From contig CM056567.1 of assembly GCA_029721515.1 (NCBI GenBank), positions 10,301,507 to 10,365,506 of the forward strand: a DNA stretch of 64,000 nucleotides, written 5' to 3'. Shown in pieces: positions 11,306 through 22,694 of this stretch; within the stretch, counting starts at the first letter, position 1, and every line of letters begins with the position of its first letter. Source of the stretch: Synanceia verrucosa (Eukaryota > Chordata > Actinopteri > Perciformes > Synanceiidae). The position numbers and the translations under genes were made by a program. Below the pieces are notes generated by a model. It was not told the origin of the DNA and did not search any database. It was given only the letters and a program-made list of their open reading frames with translations.

Positions 11306-13800
11306 ATTTGATGTATCCAAGTGGAACTAAAGAAAGCAAATACCCACTGGACAGTGAAGGGTGGAGTGGCAGAGGAGGAGGTTCATAACAGGTCAGGAGG
11401 GTTGTCATCAGAGCAGCTGAGGCATTACACACCCACAGCAAACGGCCCAGTGCAGGAGAGGAAAAATACAAACCTCAAACCAGAGAACAAGAGGGAAGCA
11501 GACATTACACTTCACCAAAGCCAGGGCCCAGCTGTGTGAGATCCAGCCAAGTCCTACATCATCTGGGGCCATGCTTCATATATTCACTTCTGAGATCCAG
11601 CTCCATAAAGCCCACATGTGAATATGGAAACCTGGTCGGTCATATTAACACTTGACAGAGGAAGTATCTAAGGCCAAAGCCTCCTGCGAAGAGGTCAATC
11701 CTTTGTACAGACGAGCCCCTAAAGGCCATGTGACAGAGGAAAATCACTTTCTCTAATGCTCGGCGTATACACCAACCTACAATATGGATTGCTGGACAGG
11801 AGCAATTAATTGATCCCTCGCCCTCCTCTGTCAACCACAGGGGTGGATGCTTCTGTTATGCAGAAGGAGCGACCGCTTTTCTACATTTAAATCTAGTGCT
11901 TTCCTCACGTTTTACTGTTCAACATTTAACTTGAAAGTTTCCCATCAATGGTTCCACCTCTACCCGAGTGCACTTTTCATGACAGTTTGCCAAGTTAATG
12001 CAAAGGCACACAACCAGGTTTTCAGAAACCCAAAGCTGGTCAATTATATTGATGAGGCGTGAGGAGGGAACATGCAGAACGACATTGTAGTGAATCCACT
12101 CCTTCATGAAGGAGGAGGAGGTGCAGTCTAAGTGTTCAATTCTCTGAAGGCCACCCAGTGTAAAAATGCGCCATGTGGACGTTACCTTGATAACTTTGTT
12201 GACATGCAGACTAAAATGAAAACAAGTCACCAACTACTGCAACCTCAATTATCTCTCTCTTACAGTGTCAGAATGAAGAGATGATATGCTTTTAGAAGGA
12301 GATACTGAGAACATATGTGAGACGTTCTTTTTACGGCTTTTTCAGAATTGTGTATATTGTGTTTGTGTACTATTTTTACTTGAGGCCTATTCAGGCTGGC
12401 ATTTAAAGTTATATTTAAATTGCCCCACAACAGAGGAATTGTTTGTGGAGAGTTAGGAGACATGGTTTGATGGCAAAAACACATCTCTTGAAAGAAGTTA
12501 CTGTCGTTACTGAATGAAATGGTTGGTGAGAACAAAATGCCAGGGGTAAACAAAGGGGGTAAACAACCAAATCTGCATTTGGTTTTTTAAAAACTAAAAG
12601 TCAAGGGAGCAATTGCTGATTAGCATTAGCATGTGATTAGCTTGGGGATATGTTAATCATTAGCTCAGATCAACCAACCCTGTGACTGTTGTCCCTGCAT
12701 CACCAAGCCTTCAGCACCGTTTATTTGGATGCTACTCTCTGGTGTGAATTGTCCTTTCAAGTGCAACATCTTTCAAGATTATCTCTTAATATTTTGCCTC
12801 AGTTGTAAAATGTGGCAATAAAGAGAGAAATGTGGTGAGAGAGAAAAAGGATGACATGCAGCAAAGCTTCCAAAGTGGAAACAAACCAGGGATGCCACAC
12901 AGTTTATGCAAGAGATGCATGGTTCTGACGTCATACATGTGTACATATTCGTAGTCACATAAATCATCCATCTGCCACCCACCGGAAGGAATTTATTTTT
13001 CCGGTTTAGACAGTGGCACCTGCATGGAAGCTCTATCCTCTATAGGTGCACTGGGACAGTATAGTCTGCTCATGGGTGCAAAACATGTCAGTCACATTTA
13101 AAAGAATGTCATTAATATTTTTCTCATGAATGATGCACTGTTTCACCCATCTGCTATTAATAAGAAATTCTAACATTTGTGACACAGTTATATCACAATC
13201 CGTGCACCTTGTGCGCTTGTCAGTGTCCAGGCCACACCAACGACAGAGTAGCCTAGAAATCTGCTGGTAGCTAAAAGGAATATGTCACATTGTCCATTGC
13301 TCTGACCAGTCATAGTGCTGGCCTATTACATGCAGAGGCAGCTTGAAAGACAACGGTTGGTCCCACCCACAGGCTTCACCTATATCTATGGACTGCCCGC
13401 AGACCATACATTTGATGTCATAGTCTGACTTGTCAGGCTAACGAGCATATTTCAGTTTGAACACTGCTGCTTTACATTCAAAAAAAAAGCATTCAAAGCC
13501 AGAAACCTCCACACCTAGATATGCCAACTGACACTCCTTCTCAACCTCATGGTGTTGCACATGCAAGTAGAGAATGAATGTGGAAAGCTTGAGAGGGATG
13601 TTCAACACCCATTTAGACTGAAGCTCCATCTTCATGAGATGACGGACAGGTGGAGGCGTGCCTACATGCTCATCTGTTGATCTCTCAATATATCCAGAGG
13701 CCCTTTCAGTCGGGCAGCACAGCCAGCACACGCACCTATCTCTTTGGCATTCTCCGCTCACTATGGGTGATGAATCAAACTACTCCTGTCCTGCTCTCTC
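11306..13800. other. Gene-free DNA, nothing recognised
   Basis: Only short chance reading frames on both strands. No exon, RNA gene or clear transposon end was recognised. Confidence 0.4.
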
Positions 13801-13839
13801 ACTATTCATTTCATTCATAAACCCAAAATATTGCTAAGG

Positions 13840-13896
13840 CACGTGATTGGCTAGGAGCGTGCTACGCAAAAAGACGGCGTGCTCTCAGTAGCCAAT
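13840..13896. promoter_or_regulatory. Promoter-like cluster: CACGTG E-box with two CCAAT boxes
   Basis: A perfect CACGTG E-box (13840-13845) directly abuts an inverted CCAAT box (ATTGG, 13846-13850), and a second CCAAT lies at 13892-13896. CpG dinucleotides (TACGC, GACGGCG) are enriched between them. A polypyrimidine (CT)n stretch and a CA microsatellite follow. No gene start could be read on either side, so this may be a promoter of an unseen non-coding or distal transcript, or the internal promoter of an old transposon. Confidence 0.3.
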
Positions 13897-13914
13897 GAGG
13901 GGTGAGTAGTAGAC

Positions 13915-13972
13915 TCTCTCCCTCTCTCTCTTGCTTTCATGCTCCCTCTTTAACCCTGTCTCTTATTTTTGT

Positions 13973-14006
<34 letters not shown>
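13915..14006. repeat. Polypyrimidine (CT)n-rich stretch followed by (CA)n
   Basis: Interrupted CTCTCT runs at 13915-13983 lead into a pure CA tract at 13984-14006. Confidence 0.85.
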
Positions 14007-15607
14007 TCCCTTACACGGTGCTTTACAGCAGTCAAAACAACAGTGTTGCTAAGAAGAGTGTAGAGACAAGTGCTGTATTTTAGGGAGAGGGGACAGCTGG
14101 ACAACACTATCAGGCTACACTTTCGGAGTGGATTGCAATTGCTCCAAGTCTCTCTTAAACCCCCTTAGGAGTTGAGTCTTAAATGGTAACTTAAGTCCTG
14201 TCTCGCCCCTTTAAGCCCAGCCATCTGTGTATTTTGTCCAGTGCTTTAAAACCACCTACTGTACGTCATTTGCTCTGTAGTAGACAGAGAAAAGCACTCT
14301 AAAAGTGAGACTTTATTGAGCGATTGATTGGCAGCTACATGGACTGATCTTTAACTGAGCCCTTTTGAGACAGGAGGGGACTGACATCAGGCCTAATTTA
14401 ATATGACCCAATTCAATATTCACTTTTTTCCCCATGCACATTGTTTTGTGGCACAGAGAGGACAGAAACAACAGAAACACACATGAATCAATAATAGCAG
14501 TGATCCAGTGACTCCCCGTGAACTCAGAGCGTGCCACTGTTTGTGGGGAACTGGGTTGACTGGGTTTACAGTGGGGTTTTGAGGTGCACCACTGCCACCT
14601 ATGGACAGGTTGAGACACTGCAGGCTCCTGACAGATTACATCATCATGTTGAGGGCACTGATGTGTTTTTCTAAGATGCTGTGGCTCAGACAAAGAGCAG
14701 CAGCGATGGAGTTGTACTCTACACAGGAACTATATGAGAAGCGTTTAGAAGATGTGTATATGGGTACAGGCAGAGAACAATGTCTATTCTATTCTACATG
14801 ATTTATATTATTATAACAATTTGATCAATCCTCAACTGGCAATAAATGACAGTTTTGCTGGGTAATGACTGCAACCTGAACTAGTTATACTCAGCAATAT
14901 ACTCAGCAAATTTGTTAAAACTGTCCTAGATACACTAACCTACCTGTGTGCTGTAAACAGCCTAAAAGAAAGGCAATCAGGGCAGCAGATCCAATGACGT
15001 CAGTCATAAACAGGCTCTCTATTGCTGCTTAACAGGCAAGTTTTCAGTTGTCTAAAAAACAGCATAATTTCAGGGTGTAGACTAGATCTTCTGTTCATCA
15101 GCAGTGATGTCCAAAAGGGCTCAGACTTCAATGAGGTGACATGCTGTCACATGAACATATCAGTGGCTGTCTTAGTGTGGCCCTAACAAGCTCCAGAGGT
15201 GATGTCTGGTGGCTGAAAGAAAAACCTACACATTGGCAAAAATGTTCTGCATTAATTAATTTGAATATTAAATATTTATAGTACTACGGGTATCTGGGTA
15301 ATTTCCACTGGATTCACAAGTAAAATGCCAGACACTTTGTCACAGTTTCAAAACATCCCAAGGTTGTTACTGAGTGTCAAGGATTTATCTGTTGGATCAC
15401 ACTGCCTCCTGCTGTTTGCATTTATATTGCAATAAACTGAGTTGGATATAACTACCGTATAGGTAAGAAAGGTGGAGAAAGCTGAGAAACACTTGGAAAT
15501 GTTGTTAGAGGGATTTGAACTGTTCTAGTGGCACAATCTAGTCAAATGATTTGGACACATTGTACAGCAGTGGTTCAAGAGTAGCTATATAGATTATAGT
15601 TATATAC
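14007..15607. other. Gene-free DNA, nothing recognised
   Basis: No supported exon or RNA gene. The stretch ends where the Tc1-like transposase fragment begins. Confidence 0.4.
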
Positions 15608-15803
15608 CTGAACCCCATAGAGCAGGTCTGGGACCAGCTGAAGCAGCGACTGGATGCCCGTACCCCACCCCCACCTGACCTGGCAGAACTGCGTGCAGCA
15701 CTTGCGGAGGAGTGGAAGCATTGCCTCAAAACAACATCATGAGGCTAGTGAGGAGCAGGAGACGTCACTGTCAAACTGTCATTGCGGCAAATGGTGGAAA
15801 CAC
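15608..15803 (+). pseudogene. Tc1/mariner-type transposase, C-terminal fragment, frameshifted
   Basis: Frame 15608-15742 translates to LNPIEQVWDQLKQRLDA followed by a proline stretch and AELRAALAEEW, then stops. An overlapping frame from 15712 continues the family sequence with EALPQNNIMRLVRS and VIAANGG. NPIE-x-VW followed by the charged helix and the LPQ...I-x-x-L-x-x-S-M-R-R-R-C-like tail is the standard end of Tc1-like DDE transposases. About the last 60 residues of the roughly 340-residue family length remain, with one frameshift near 15712-15740 and no upstream catalytic part or inverted repeat found. It is an inactive fossil. Confidence 0.85.
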
Positions 15804-17072
15804 CATTGTGTATGTGTGTACAGTATATATGTATGTAAAAATAAGGTCCAATTTGTTTAAAAAAATAAATAAAAAGGGCACTTCGCCTTTAAAGTTCAGA
15901 CAAAAACCAGGAGTTTATTTTAAAAGAGAAGAGGAGGAGGGGGTCAAAGATCAACATTTTGATGTTAATGTAACAGAAACATGACAGTATTGGAATACAC
16001 AGTTTTATGAGAAAAGGAAGGGAGGAGGAAACAACATCATGACATTAAAGCTTATAGGCAGAATGAGTAGGATTTCACTCTTGGTTTGGAATTATTTCCA
16101 AGTGTGTCCTACAGATGGTAAATTCAAGCCAGCATATGTTGGTGTCAGTTGATATCGGAATTGGAATAAAGAGTTGGACAATACTGGATATCTGCAAAAA
16201 AGCCAATATGGAGCATCCCTAGTAAATGGCATTCAACTTGATCTAGAAAGACAAGATGATTCTCTTTTGTGTGAATCAAGTCTGAAAGCATAAAACCACC
16301 TGTGGTAAAAGCTACTGGAGCCCTGAGGAAACTAAAGCCACAACTGACTCTAATAAATGGATCAGATATCAGCTGTGATCCACTGACATTAACTCTTCTG
16401 ATGACACTGTCAGTGTAAGATTCAGTGTATCCAGCAACAGTTCAGTCAGACCTCCATTCACTCCCTCCGTCATGCCAGGAACACCAACTCAGCTTTTAGT
16501 CAGCAATCCCTGGCTTCAATTACCAGAGAGCTACACAGATAATATCTGCAACAAAAAGTACTAGAACTGCTGGAAGAGTTTAGGTATTGGAATCAGTACC
16601 GGGTAGAAAAAAGCTGGATTGAGCATCACTTGTAGTAGAGTCAAGACAAGACGTGGGTTCTTCCTTTTTGATGCTTTTAATCAACGCCTCTTGACACTGT
16701 GTTGTTGTCAAAGCTGCTATGTGATCACAATATAAAATGCCATCTTTCCAGTGACACGTGATCAGTGGTCAATAATAAGTCCTGTGTTGAGGCACCAATG
16801 CTCCTTGGAGGAGAACACCCAACGATGCAACAGATTAAAGCTCTGAAAGAAGTCTGTATAACAGTAAACATGCCAGTCCAAGTCCTGAAGACAATAGGGA
16901 AGCTATGAAAAGATCTCACTCCTCCACATACCTGAGTGTCATTAAATCCCAGTCACATCATCCAGGAAAGGTAAATCACCAAAAAATGTTCTATTTTTGC
17001 TGTTTGCGATAAGATGCAATTGCCTCCAAAATTACTGATTTTCCAAACCAGCTGTTCAGAGAGGGGCATATC
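15804..17072. other. E2F gene 3' flank with repeat fossils and likely 3'UTR
   Basis: Reading leftward from the E2F stop codon at 17073, the 3'UTR probably runs to near 16660, where TTTAAT (16676-16681, ATTAAA on the minus strand) could serve as the polyadenylation signal. Further left, 16141-16221 resembles a fish repeat. No other gene was recognised. Confidence 0.45.
16141..16221. repeat. Dispersed-repeat fragment of the GATATCGG...CCAATAT...GCATCCCTA type
   Basis: The string GATATCGGAATTGGAATAAA followed by GGATATCTGCAAAAAAGCC and ending GCATCCCTAG has the look of a common fish transposon terminus. A weaker relative, TATTGGAATCAGTACCGGG ending GAGCATCAC, lies at 16574-16630 in the same orientation. 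The family assignment is from memory of the style of these repeats and is not certain. Confidence 0.4.
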
Positions 17073-20000
17073 CTAGGGCATTTGGTCCAGCTCAAAAGAA
17101 GAGAAGAGGTCAGTGATGCCCTCATCCTCAGCCAGGCTAAGGAGGTAATCCTCCCCACCAAGAGATAAAGCTAGAGGTGGAGTGAGGGTGACAAACCTCT
17201 GCTGATCTTCTGAGGGGGGGTGGAAGGAGGTGTGCAGGGGGGTGTCAGTAACTGCTGATGAGTGTTGTGTCGGCTCGGACAGCGGATCGGAGATACTATC
17301 GCTCCCTGAAGTACGGATTGCGTTGTCTGGAAAGATAGTGAGAGTGCAAGTGAGGAGACATGGGTAATGGAAAAAAGAAGAGTGGTGAACTTTATATGGA
17401 GGAAGAAAAAAAAAGAAAGAAAGCAAAATGTGAGCCAACAACCTAGGGCTGAAGGATGAATTGATTAAACTTACCAACTACTTTATTGAAAAACATCTTT
17501 AGAATAATCAATTTATTTAGTACAAATAAGTAGTATCAGACAATTTTCTTGATATTTTTCAATAAGTAACTTATTCCATCATCCTCACCTACAAACAACC
17601 AGATGTAACAGGATAACAGACCCTATTTGTCGATAAAATTTTGTCACTGTACCTCACGCCAACCTTTTCACCGAACGGTATAAGCTCAATTTTTTTTTCA
17701 AGTTGGTTAATGCAAGTTTAGGAGAAATGCTATTGCCTCCACATGTAGCTGAGCAGCAACAGTGTTAGCCTGGGTTAGCTATGCTTCTGGTGAGTTATCA
17801 TAACAGAAGTGGTGCAGAAATTATCATGGGATTGCTTCAGAAACATTTAGAAAATCAATTTTAAGGGATTACTACTACAAACATAAAACACATGTTTTGC
17901 ATGTTGCTAATCCTAATGTATATCGTGGTTGGGTGAGGTTAAAAATTAAACAGGAGACGGTGCTGTCTTGCTGCCACACTAACAGAGCCCTGATGTATGC
18001 TTCACCACCAAGTGCTAGTGCATAACAGCTGTAGTGCTGTAATAAGCAATTTCCAATTGCCAGAGTTTACAGGGACCTGCATTGTTACGTCTCTGTCTTT
18101 AGAGGATTGTGGGCGTTTTTTAGCTGCAACTAGTTCTGTGGGTAACTGCATGCTTTAACCGGATGCAGCCATTCTTGAGCTGCGCTGATGCATCTTACGC
18201 AAATAGAAGCATTTTTGTAATCAACATCGTTGATTACATTTCCCCAGCGTTATTCGGGTTAGAACTATATATAGTATATTCCTGAGTGGGTGGACAACTG
18301 GGCAGTTTCCTCCTTCTCTGTGGCAACAAGTATGATTTTCTAAGAGCAACCTGTTTGAGACACACAATAGGATGTTAAGGCGTAAGACTCACCATTGGAA
18401 GACACCTGGACATAGGATGGATAAGACACAAGGGGGGTGGAGTTGTTCCCATTGGAGGATGAGTTCAAGTGGCTGTCATTGTCCATGGAGCCTTCAGTGG
18501 CTTCCATAGGGACAGGGTCATCTGAGCAGAGGAACACCTCAATAGGCCCTTGTGTGCTGCTGACATGGACCTGGAGGCTCTGACCACAGCACAAGTAGAA
18601 AACAGCTTTTATTAAATGATCTCTGAATATGAGCCAACAGCACACTTACAGTGAACAGTGTCTTGAGGATATGGTGATAACAATTTCATTTAAACCAACA
18701 CTGCATCAGTAAAACCATAACCATAAGTAATTAACCAACCTATATTGTTTGAATGTGTTTTCAAATGTAATTATTTTGTTTCATTTTTCACCAAAAAATA
18801 AAGATGTAATTAATTGATTTCATTGAAAATGTACCTCTTCTGGGTGTGGAACCTCCAGTTTTGTCTCTGCAGGGGCTTTGATCACAATCACAGTCTGTTC
18901 TTTCAAGCTGGGAATCCTTCGGACATCATCATAGGTCAAATAGGCAAATGTGATGCTCAAGGTTAAGAAATATAATCAATCTGGAAGCCTTTGTGTACTG
19001 CTGGGAATGTACTCAATGAATTAAGTAAAAATCCACACCATAAGCAAGAGATTAGAAGAAGGTAGGGAGACAGACCAACAATAATGCGCTTCAGATAATG
19101 CATGGGTCACTTAACTGAATTTTGGCCACAACAACATCACCTATTAAAGGTGAAATTCTAATCAAAGGATATCTCTGACAGTTATGGTTCTCACACAGCT
19201 GGTGAACCTGCCACGTACAGTTTTGGATCAACTCGTCCAGCCTCTTCTCCTCCTCAACGAGAGCCTTCAGCTCTTGATCTATGTGCAAATTCACTTCACC
19301 ACCCCTGTGCACAAAGACATGAGCAGCAACACAGGATTAACACTAGATAGCTAGATAGATACTTTATTTATCTCACAGAGAAATTCACAACACTGTCTGT
19401 CATTAAAGAAACATACTATAATGTATGAGTTATAATCCATAATGTGCATGTATGCCTTGTACAACAAGCTCTTTTCCAAAGATACACTACCATTCATCCA
19501 CTGATACTTACAACCACTCAACAAAGTTTTTAGACTTCTTCTTGATGAGTTGAATCCCTTCCAGGACATTGGTGACATCGTAGACACGTCTCTTCGGAGC
19601 ATTGAGTTTCTGGGCGACTATGTTTAAGTCCAAAATCCCGTCAGCAGAGCTGCTCAGCAGTTCAGCAAACCTCTGAGTCAAGAAACCAAGCGAGGTGTCA
19701 TAGCGGGACTTCTCGTACAGGGCCTTGTGTGTTAGGGGACTGGAGGCGAGAGCTGGGAAAAACAGGTGGGTCGACATTTTATTAATTTGTGGTAATTCCT
19801 TGAATGTTCCCTATATCCCTTTTAATATGTCACACTGTACTGTGCGTATTTTGATTCTATGCCTTCTAACACGATCATTCTTTTGTTGTGACACTGAAAA
19901 ACTGCTGGATAGTGGACAAAATAAATCATAAGATACAATGCAGAACAAATACAGACCAGCTCACCAGGCCACTTAAAGTACAAAGTCTTACCCTTTCCAT

Positions 20001-20103
20001 CTGTGTGGGCCAGTGAGGCCATGGGTTTCTTGGCTTTGGTGGTCCAGTCACCATCGGGATGGTCCTGGGGGTCACCGGCTTCCAGCTCCAGCCTTCTCTC
20101 TGC
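17073..20103 (-). CDS. e2f2: E2F1/2/3-class transcription factor (probably E2F2), six coding exons, 5' coding exon not resolved
   Basis: Sequence-specific transcription factor that, with a DP partner, binds E2F sites of cell-cycle genes in the nucleus. Exons (minus): 20103-19992, 19752-19512, 19304-19173, 18949-18835, 18579-18393 and 17326-17073, joined in phase to the TAG stop. The first exon read carries ERRLELE, matching the (K)RRLDLE motif before the DNA-binding domain of E2F1-3. The winged-helix domain runs from RYDTSLGFLTQRF to KKSKNFVEWLG with KRRVYDVTNVLEGI. It is followed by a leucine-rich dimerisation segment (EEEKRLDELIQNC), the marked box (VIVIKAPAETKLEVP, TQGPIEVFLC) and a C-terminal pocket-protein-binding motif (EDYLLSLAEDEGITDLF). 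The first in-frame ATG I see is at 20022 (319 residues from there), shorter than human E2F1-3, because the ERRLELE motif lies upstream of it. The symbol e2f2 rests partly on 1p36-like linkage. The DNA-binding domain also has E2F6-like residues. Confidence 0.85.
18950..19172 (-). other. U12-type AT-AC spliceosomal intron in the E2F gene
   Basis: On the minus strand the intron begins ATATCCTTT (19172-19164), the U12 5' splice-site consensus, and ends CATCAC just before 18949. A branch-site match TTTCTTAAC (plus-strand 18962-18970) lies about 11-13 nt before the terminal AC. Joining at these sites gives AG|A = Arg and the reading QRFAYLTYDDV, which matches the E2F family QRLAYVTYQDI. No GT-AG pair preserves this. 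Minor-class introns at this place are known in E2F genes. Confidence 0.9.
19343..19388 (-). repeat. LINE 3'-tail fragment in an E2F intron
   Basis: TAGATAGCTAGATAGAT followed by ACTTTATTTATCTCACAGAG and AAATTCAC is the reverse complement of a typical CR1/L2/Rex1-type LINE 3' tail with a terminal ATCT microsatellite. It resembles the tail of the larger copy at 43534-43600 and has its own small inverted pair (CTC/GAG) where that copy has CCCCC/GGGGG. Confidence 0.6.
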
Positions 20104-21435
20104 CTGAGTGAAACAACACATCACATCCACTTAAAATGCAATGCATTACAATATCATGCAACTCAGACTTAAATTGTAATTATCACATTGAATCATATGA
20201 CCTAGAGGGCAGCCATTTTGGGAAATAATACATTATAAACGTGTCACAAACCCATTGTATTCGTTGTGACTTGATATGCATGTATCTAGAAACAATAGTT
20301 ATGGCTGTGCATTTAAAAAAAGAACTTCATGTTGACTTCTGCAGCTGGTTAGTCATCGTTATTGAGGACTGTCATTAACAGGGAGTTGGCACAGAGGTTA
20401 GCTTTTCCCCCACCAGAGTGGTTAGCTAGTTGGAACAACATCTCCCCATCCCCCTCCCACGCTCACCCAAGGCCTACCAGTACGTTAGTTTGCTTCTGGC
20501 ACAAATGAACACAGTGCGGTTTACATTTACCTGTTTCACAGTGTGTTCCCACTGAAACTTGATTGTTATTAAGTAATGTCAGCGACACTGGAAGAACAAA
20601 GTGTGCAAAAGTACGTTCCGACAAGGAGCGGTGTGATGCCTCAGCCCAAGGTAAAACAAGCACAAAGTTACCGGAAATACATATAGCCGAAGCCTCACAA
20701 AGTCACCTTCAAAATAAGAGTGTTCAATTGAAGTTTTGATTTTTCATCGAATTATGGTGTAACATCATTATATCCATAGCATAAAACGTGAAGATATTAG
20801 TACGCAGTCCGCAGTAGTAGCCAGCACCACCCTGTTTCAGTGGTAGACAGCGAGTAAAGAATGAATAAAATAAAAAACAGCTCCTCAAAAGTGAAGTCAA
20901 AACATCTTGATCACCCCTTTGTGGCTGGCTGCAGCATGGGTCATAAACCAGTTTAGCAGATGTGACACTGGCCAAGCTAAAAAGTTAAAGTACACGGCAA
21001 ATACCATTAAGACACATTAAGAGTTAAGCTTTTATTTAAACCTCCAATCCACGCTCTCTGTCGTTATTTTGAAGACACATTTAGTGCTTCCGCAAACAAA
21101 GTAACTTCCGTTTGCTTGACGCAGCTAAGCTAAAGTTGCATTTCGAGTTACTACTGTTGATGTTAATCAGTCTATTCAGTGTTCATATCATTGAGAAAAT
21201 GCATTGTCGTCGTCGTCTATGCGTGTGGACAATTTGACAAATTAGTTTACATCAACTATCATAATCCAGAAATAGATGCCATATATAAATAAACACTAAC
21301 GTATCAGCTAGTTGAGGCAGTTAGCGAAGTAGCTAGCATCGTGGCTGACTGGCACATCAACATCCTAAGTAACTTTACTATCCATGTTGACCCAACTCCC
21401 CGCAAACGTTGCGATTGGTTAAGTCACCTTATTAC
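20104..21435 (-). other. E2F gene first visible intron; possible hidden coding exon
   Basis: The stretch lies between the exon ending at 19992/starting at 20103 and a candidate leader exon at 21436. It should contain a phase-0 first coding exon if the ERRLELE motif is translated. ATG-bearing frames at 20663-20463 and 20975-20724 were examined: the first ends at a consensus-like donor (GAAACAG|GTAAAT, about 20532) but in phase 1, and neither resembles an E2F amino terminus. Confidence 0.4.
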
Positions 21436-21850
21436 CTGAACTCGAGTTGAAATGTCTTCCCTGTCCCGGTGGATGAGTGTCCAGTGAGGGGAACGTCATC
21501 GTACTTGGGATCGTCATTCGGACATCCGGGGTTTCATGGTCTTGTCAAGGAAGGATGAAGATATTATAGTCGAGCTTCTCTCGGGAACACCCTGCGTAAA
21601 TATCAACAGCGCTCCTCCGAGACTAAGGACTTTTCTCACGTTCTCCTGTATCGTCTGCTATCCTGTACATATTTATCTAATTCAATCATCTTTCACTTCC
21701 TAGCTCCAGTAGCTAATCCATTAAGGTGCCACACAGCCCATCTTCATAAAGCATGAGCGGGCATTCTAATCTACGCGGGGACTCAGTTTCCCCGGGATAG
21801 CTTTAAACTGAATTTGCATGTGAACTGCTATTGGTCATCACTATAGTTAC
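21410..21850. promoter_or_regulatory. CpG-rich promoter region of the E2F gene
   Basis: CpG dinucleotides cluster at 21430-21620 and 21760-21890. An ATTGG (inverted CCAAT) occurs at about 21414-21418 and another at about 21829-21833. GAGCGGGCA and ACGCGGGGA near 21757-21782 are reminiscent of E2F half-sites (GCGGGAA-like), which would fit known E2F autoregulation, but they are imperfect. Confidence 0.5.
21436..21560 (-). other. Candidate first (leader) exon of the E2F gene
   Basis: A good donor (TTCAG|GTAAT) at 21436/21435 sits in a CpG-rich block. Several ATGs are present, for example at 21517 opening MTIPSTM. That frame reaches the donor in phase 1, whereas the next exon enters in phase 0. 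The frame that would fit has two stops and no ATG after them. The exon therefore probably serves as 5'UTR, or another exon intervenes. The right border is approximate. Confidence 0.45.
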
Positions 21851-22694
21851 GTAACGACGTCTGCGTAAGACGTAAGCCATCTTCGTTGGTTGCTTAACGA
21901 GTTTGGAGGCACAGCATTGACACCCACTGGACTGGAAAGTGGCGCAGCAGCTCTATAGGAAAATAACTGAAAAATCTATATTTTTTTTCTCTATTGTGTC
22001 TGTTACAGTATGTTGTACCGTCTTTATGATTAAAAAAAACAGTTTGTGCTGCATTTAATCATGTTTTGGATTAAAAACAAGACAGTATAGTACAATGCTC
22101 TCTGCCCTTATAATTGCCGATTGTAATTGTAACCACCACTTTATATTGCTGAAACACATCCTCAAAAGTCACTTGTTTATGATAATGTTGCAAAAGATAA
22201 TAATGGGTATCAACACACATCACTTTCAAAGATGATGCATTTTGCAATGGCTGGGCCCAAATCACCATTTTAGACAAAGCAATTATGACATAGAGGTTTA
22301 TAAATATAAAAAGACAAACAATATTACTTCCCAAATCCCCACCTTTCTAACACAACTGGCATTCTTGCAAACACTGCCTGTAAAATTGTCAGATTTGAAA
22401 ATCTATCCATTAAAAATTAATGAATCAGAGTTAAATTGAAACTCAGAAAAACATATTTTAACATTTTATCTTGACATTTTATACAAAAATCTCCACATTT
22501 TCCCCCCCATATGTCAGACATGAGATTAAAAAAAAACAGTTTACACAACACCATATCATCACTGAACTGAGATCACATCTGGTATTGAGCATCCCACCGA
22601 ATACACTCCACTTGTGTGCCAGATAAATATGGCATGAAAGATTCTTAACCAAGGTTGTGTATTCAGCCTTCATAGACAAGCAAAATCAAGAGTT
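21851..22694. other. Intergenic spacer and srfbp1 3'UTR (minus strand)
   Basis: Below the srfbp1 stop the sequence is AT-rich without coding exons. TTTAAT at 22054-22059 (ATTAAA on the minus strand) is a possible polyadenylation signal about 640 nt after the stop. The short distance to the E2F promoter shows two minus-strand genes in tandem. Confidence 0.45.

Noticed and set aside
19822..19991. Extension of the E2F exon 20103-19992 into GKTLYFKWPGE
   Set aside because: Reads past a GTAAGACT donor; joining to 19752 instead restores the family sequence leading into RYDTSLG.
20463..20663. Possible E2F first coding exon (MLVLPWAEASHRS...)
   Set aside because: Ends at a consensus-like donor, but in phase 1 while the next exon needs phase 0, and there is no similarity to E2F amino termini.
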